The notes under the pieces were generated by a model. The model was given only the letters and a program-made list of their open reading frames with translations. It had not been told where the DNA came from and did no database searches. DNA of 30,782 nt from Bacillota bacterium (GTDB lineage Bacteria > Bacillota > Clostridia > Oscillospirales > Ruminococcaceae), in assembly GCA_023429685.1 (NCBI GenBank), contig JAEZDF010000015.1, positions 1 through 30,782 of the forward strand, given 5' to 3'. The position numbers were made by a program, and so were the translations under genes. How positions within the stretch are numbered: the stretch's first letter is position 1; each line of letters opens with the position of its first letter. Below are positions 30,712 through 30,782 of the stretch, piece by piece.

Positions 30712-30782
30712 TACTTTTCACGAAAATACAGGTAAATTCTTTGTGTTTTTATCTACCTTGTTACATTGTTAATCCATTTTTG

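Noticed and set aside
1..30782. CRISPR array, prophage, insertion sequence or secondary-metabolite cluster
   Set aside because: I found no regularly spaced repeats, no phage or transposase motifs and no large modular enzymes. The region is core chromosome.

Overview
The window looks like chromosomal core DNA from a low-to-mid GC, endospore-forming Firmicute of the class Clostridia, probably near the Oscillospirales/Ruminococcaceae. The clues are SpoIIR, a SigH-like sigma factor, LL-diaminopimelate aminotransferase with DapF, the MEP-pathway kinase IspE, a MetH split from its reactivation domain, DnaD/DnaI-type replication proteins and AGGAGG-type ribosome binding sites. The assignment rests on gene content only. 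There is no phage, insertion sequence, CRISPR array or resistance island, and most genes are ordinary housekeeping genes.

Layout. 1-1510 (minus): a PadR regulator, a HAAS-domain membrane protein and a truncated DUF4097 protein, with a strong promoter flanked by two inverted copies of a 17-nt motif. 1711-7443 (minus): metF, a stand-alone MetH reactivation protein, metH, a pyridoxamine-phosphate-oxidase-fold protein and an AI-2E family permease, tightly packed between a promoter at about 7500 and a hairpin terminator at 1652-1685. 7571-9728 (minus): dapL and dapF (lysine/peptidoglycan precursor), each with its own promoter. 9857-14400 (minus): a PDZ/radical-SAM/DUF512 protein, der, plsY and gpsA (ribosome assembly and phospholipid synthesis). 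14578-15313 (minus): DUF177/YceD and rpmF. 15747-18909 (plus): an ACT-domain protein, a PFL/DUF711 protein, a CPBP protease homologue and a membrane protein of unknown function. 19000-20699 (minus): nifS and iscU for Fe-S cluster assembly. 20958-21419 (minus): rnhA. 21587-22360 (plus): a ZIP metal transporter. 22420-24490 (minus): DnaD-like and DnaC/DnaI-like replication initiation proteins. 24849-29435 (plus): a PHP phosphatase, an Lrp regulator with an aminotransferase, ispE, spoIIR and a DUF378 protein. 29569-30645 (minus): a SigH-like sigma factor, a degenerate tRNA-like sequence and a double zinc-ribbon protein.

I do not see a clear new multi-gene system. The signals most worth a second look are regulatory. 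First, a long hairpin directly before spoIIR contains its ribosome binding site, and a sigma-F-like promoter is placed so that forespore transcripts would lack the hairpin's left arm. Second, a 65-nt tRNA-like element has intact D-arm and T-loop features but a shortened anticodon region. Third, the PadR promoter has paired inverted motifs. Fourth, the yceD-rpmF leader carries a possible attenuator. All functional calls come from reading motifs by eye; no database search was run.
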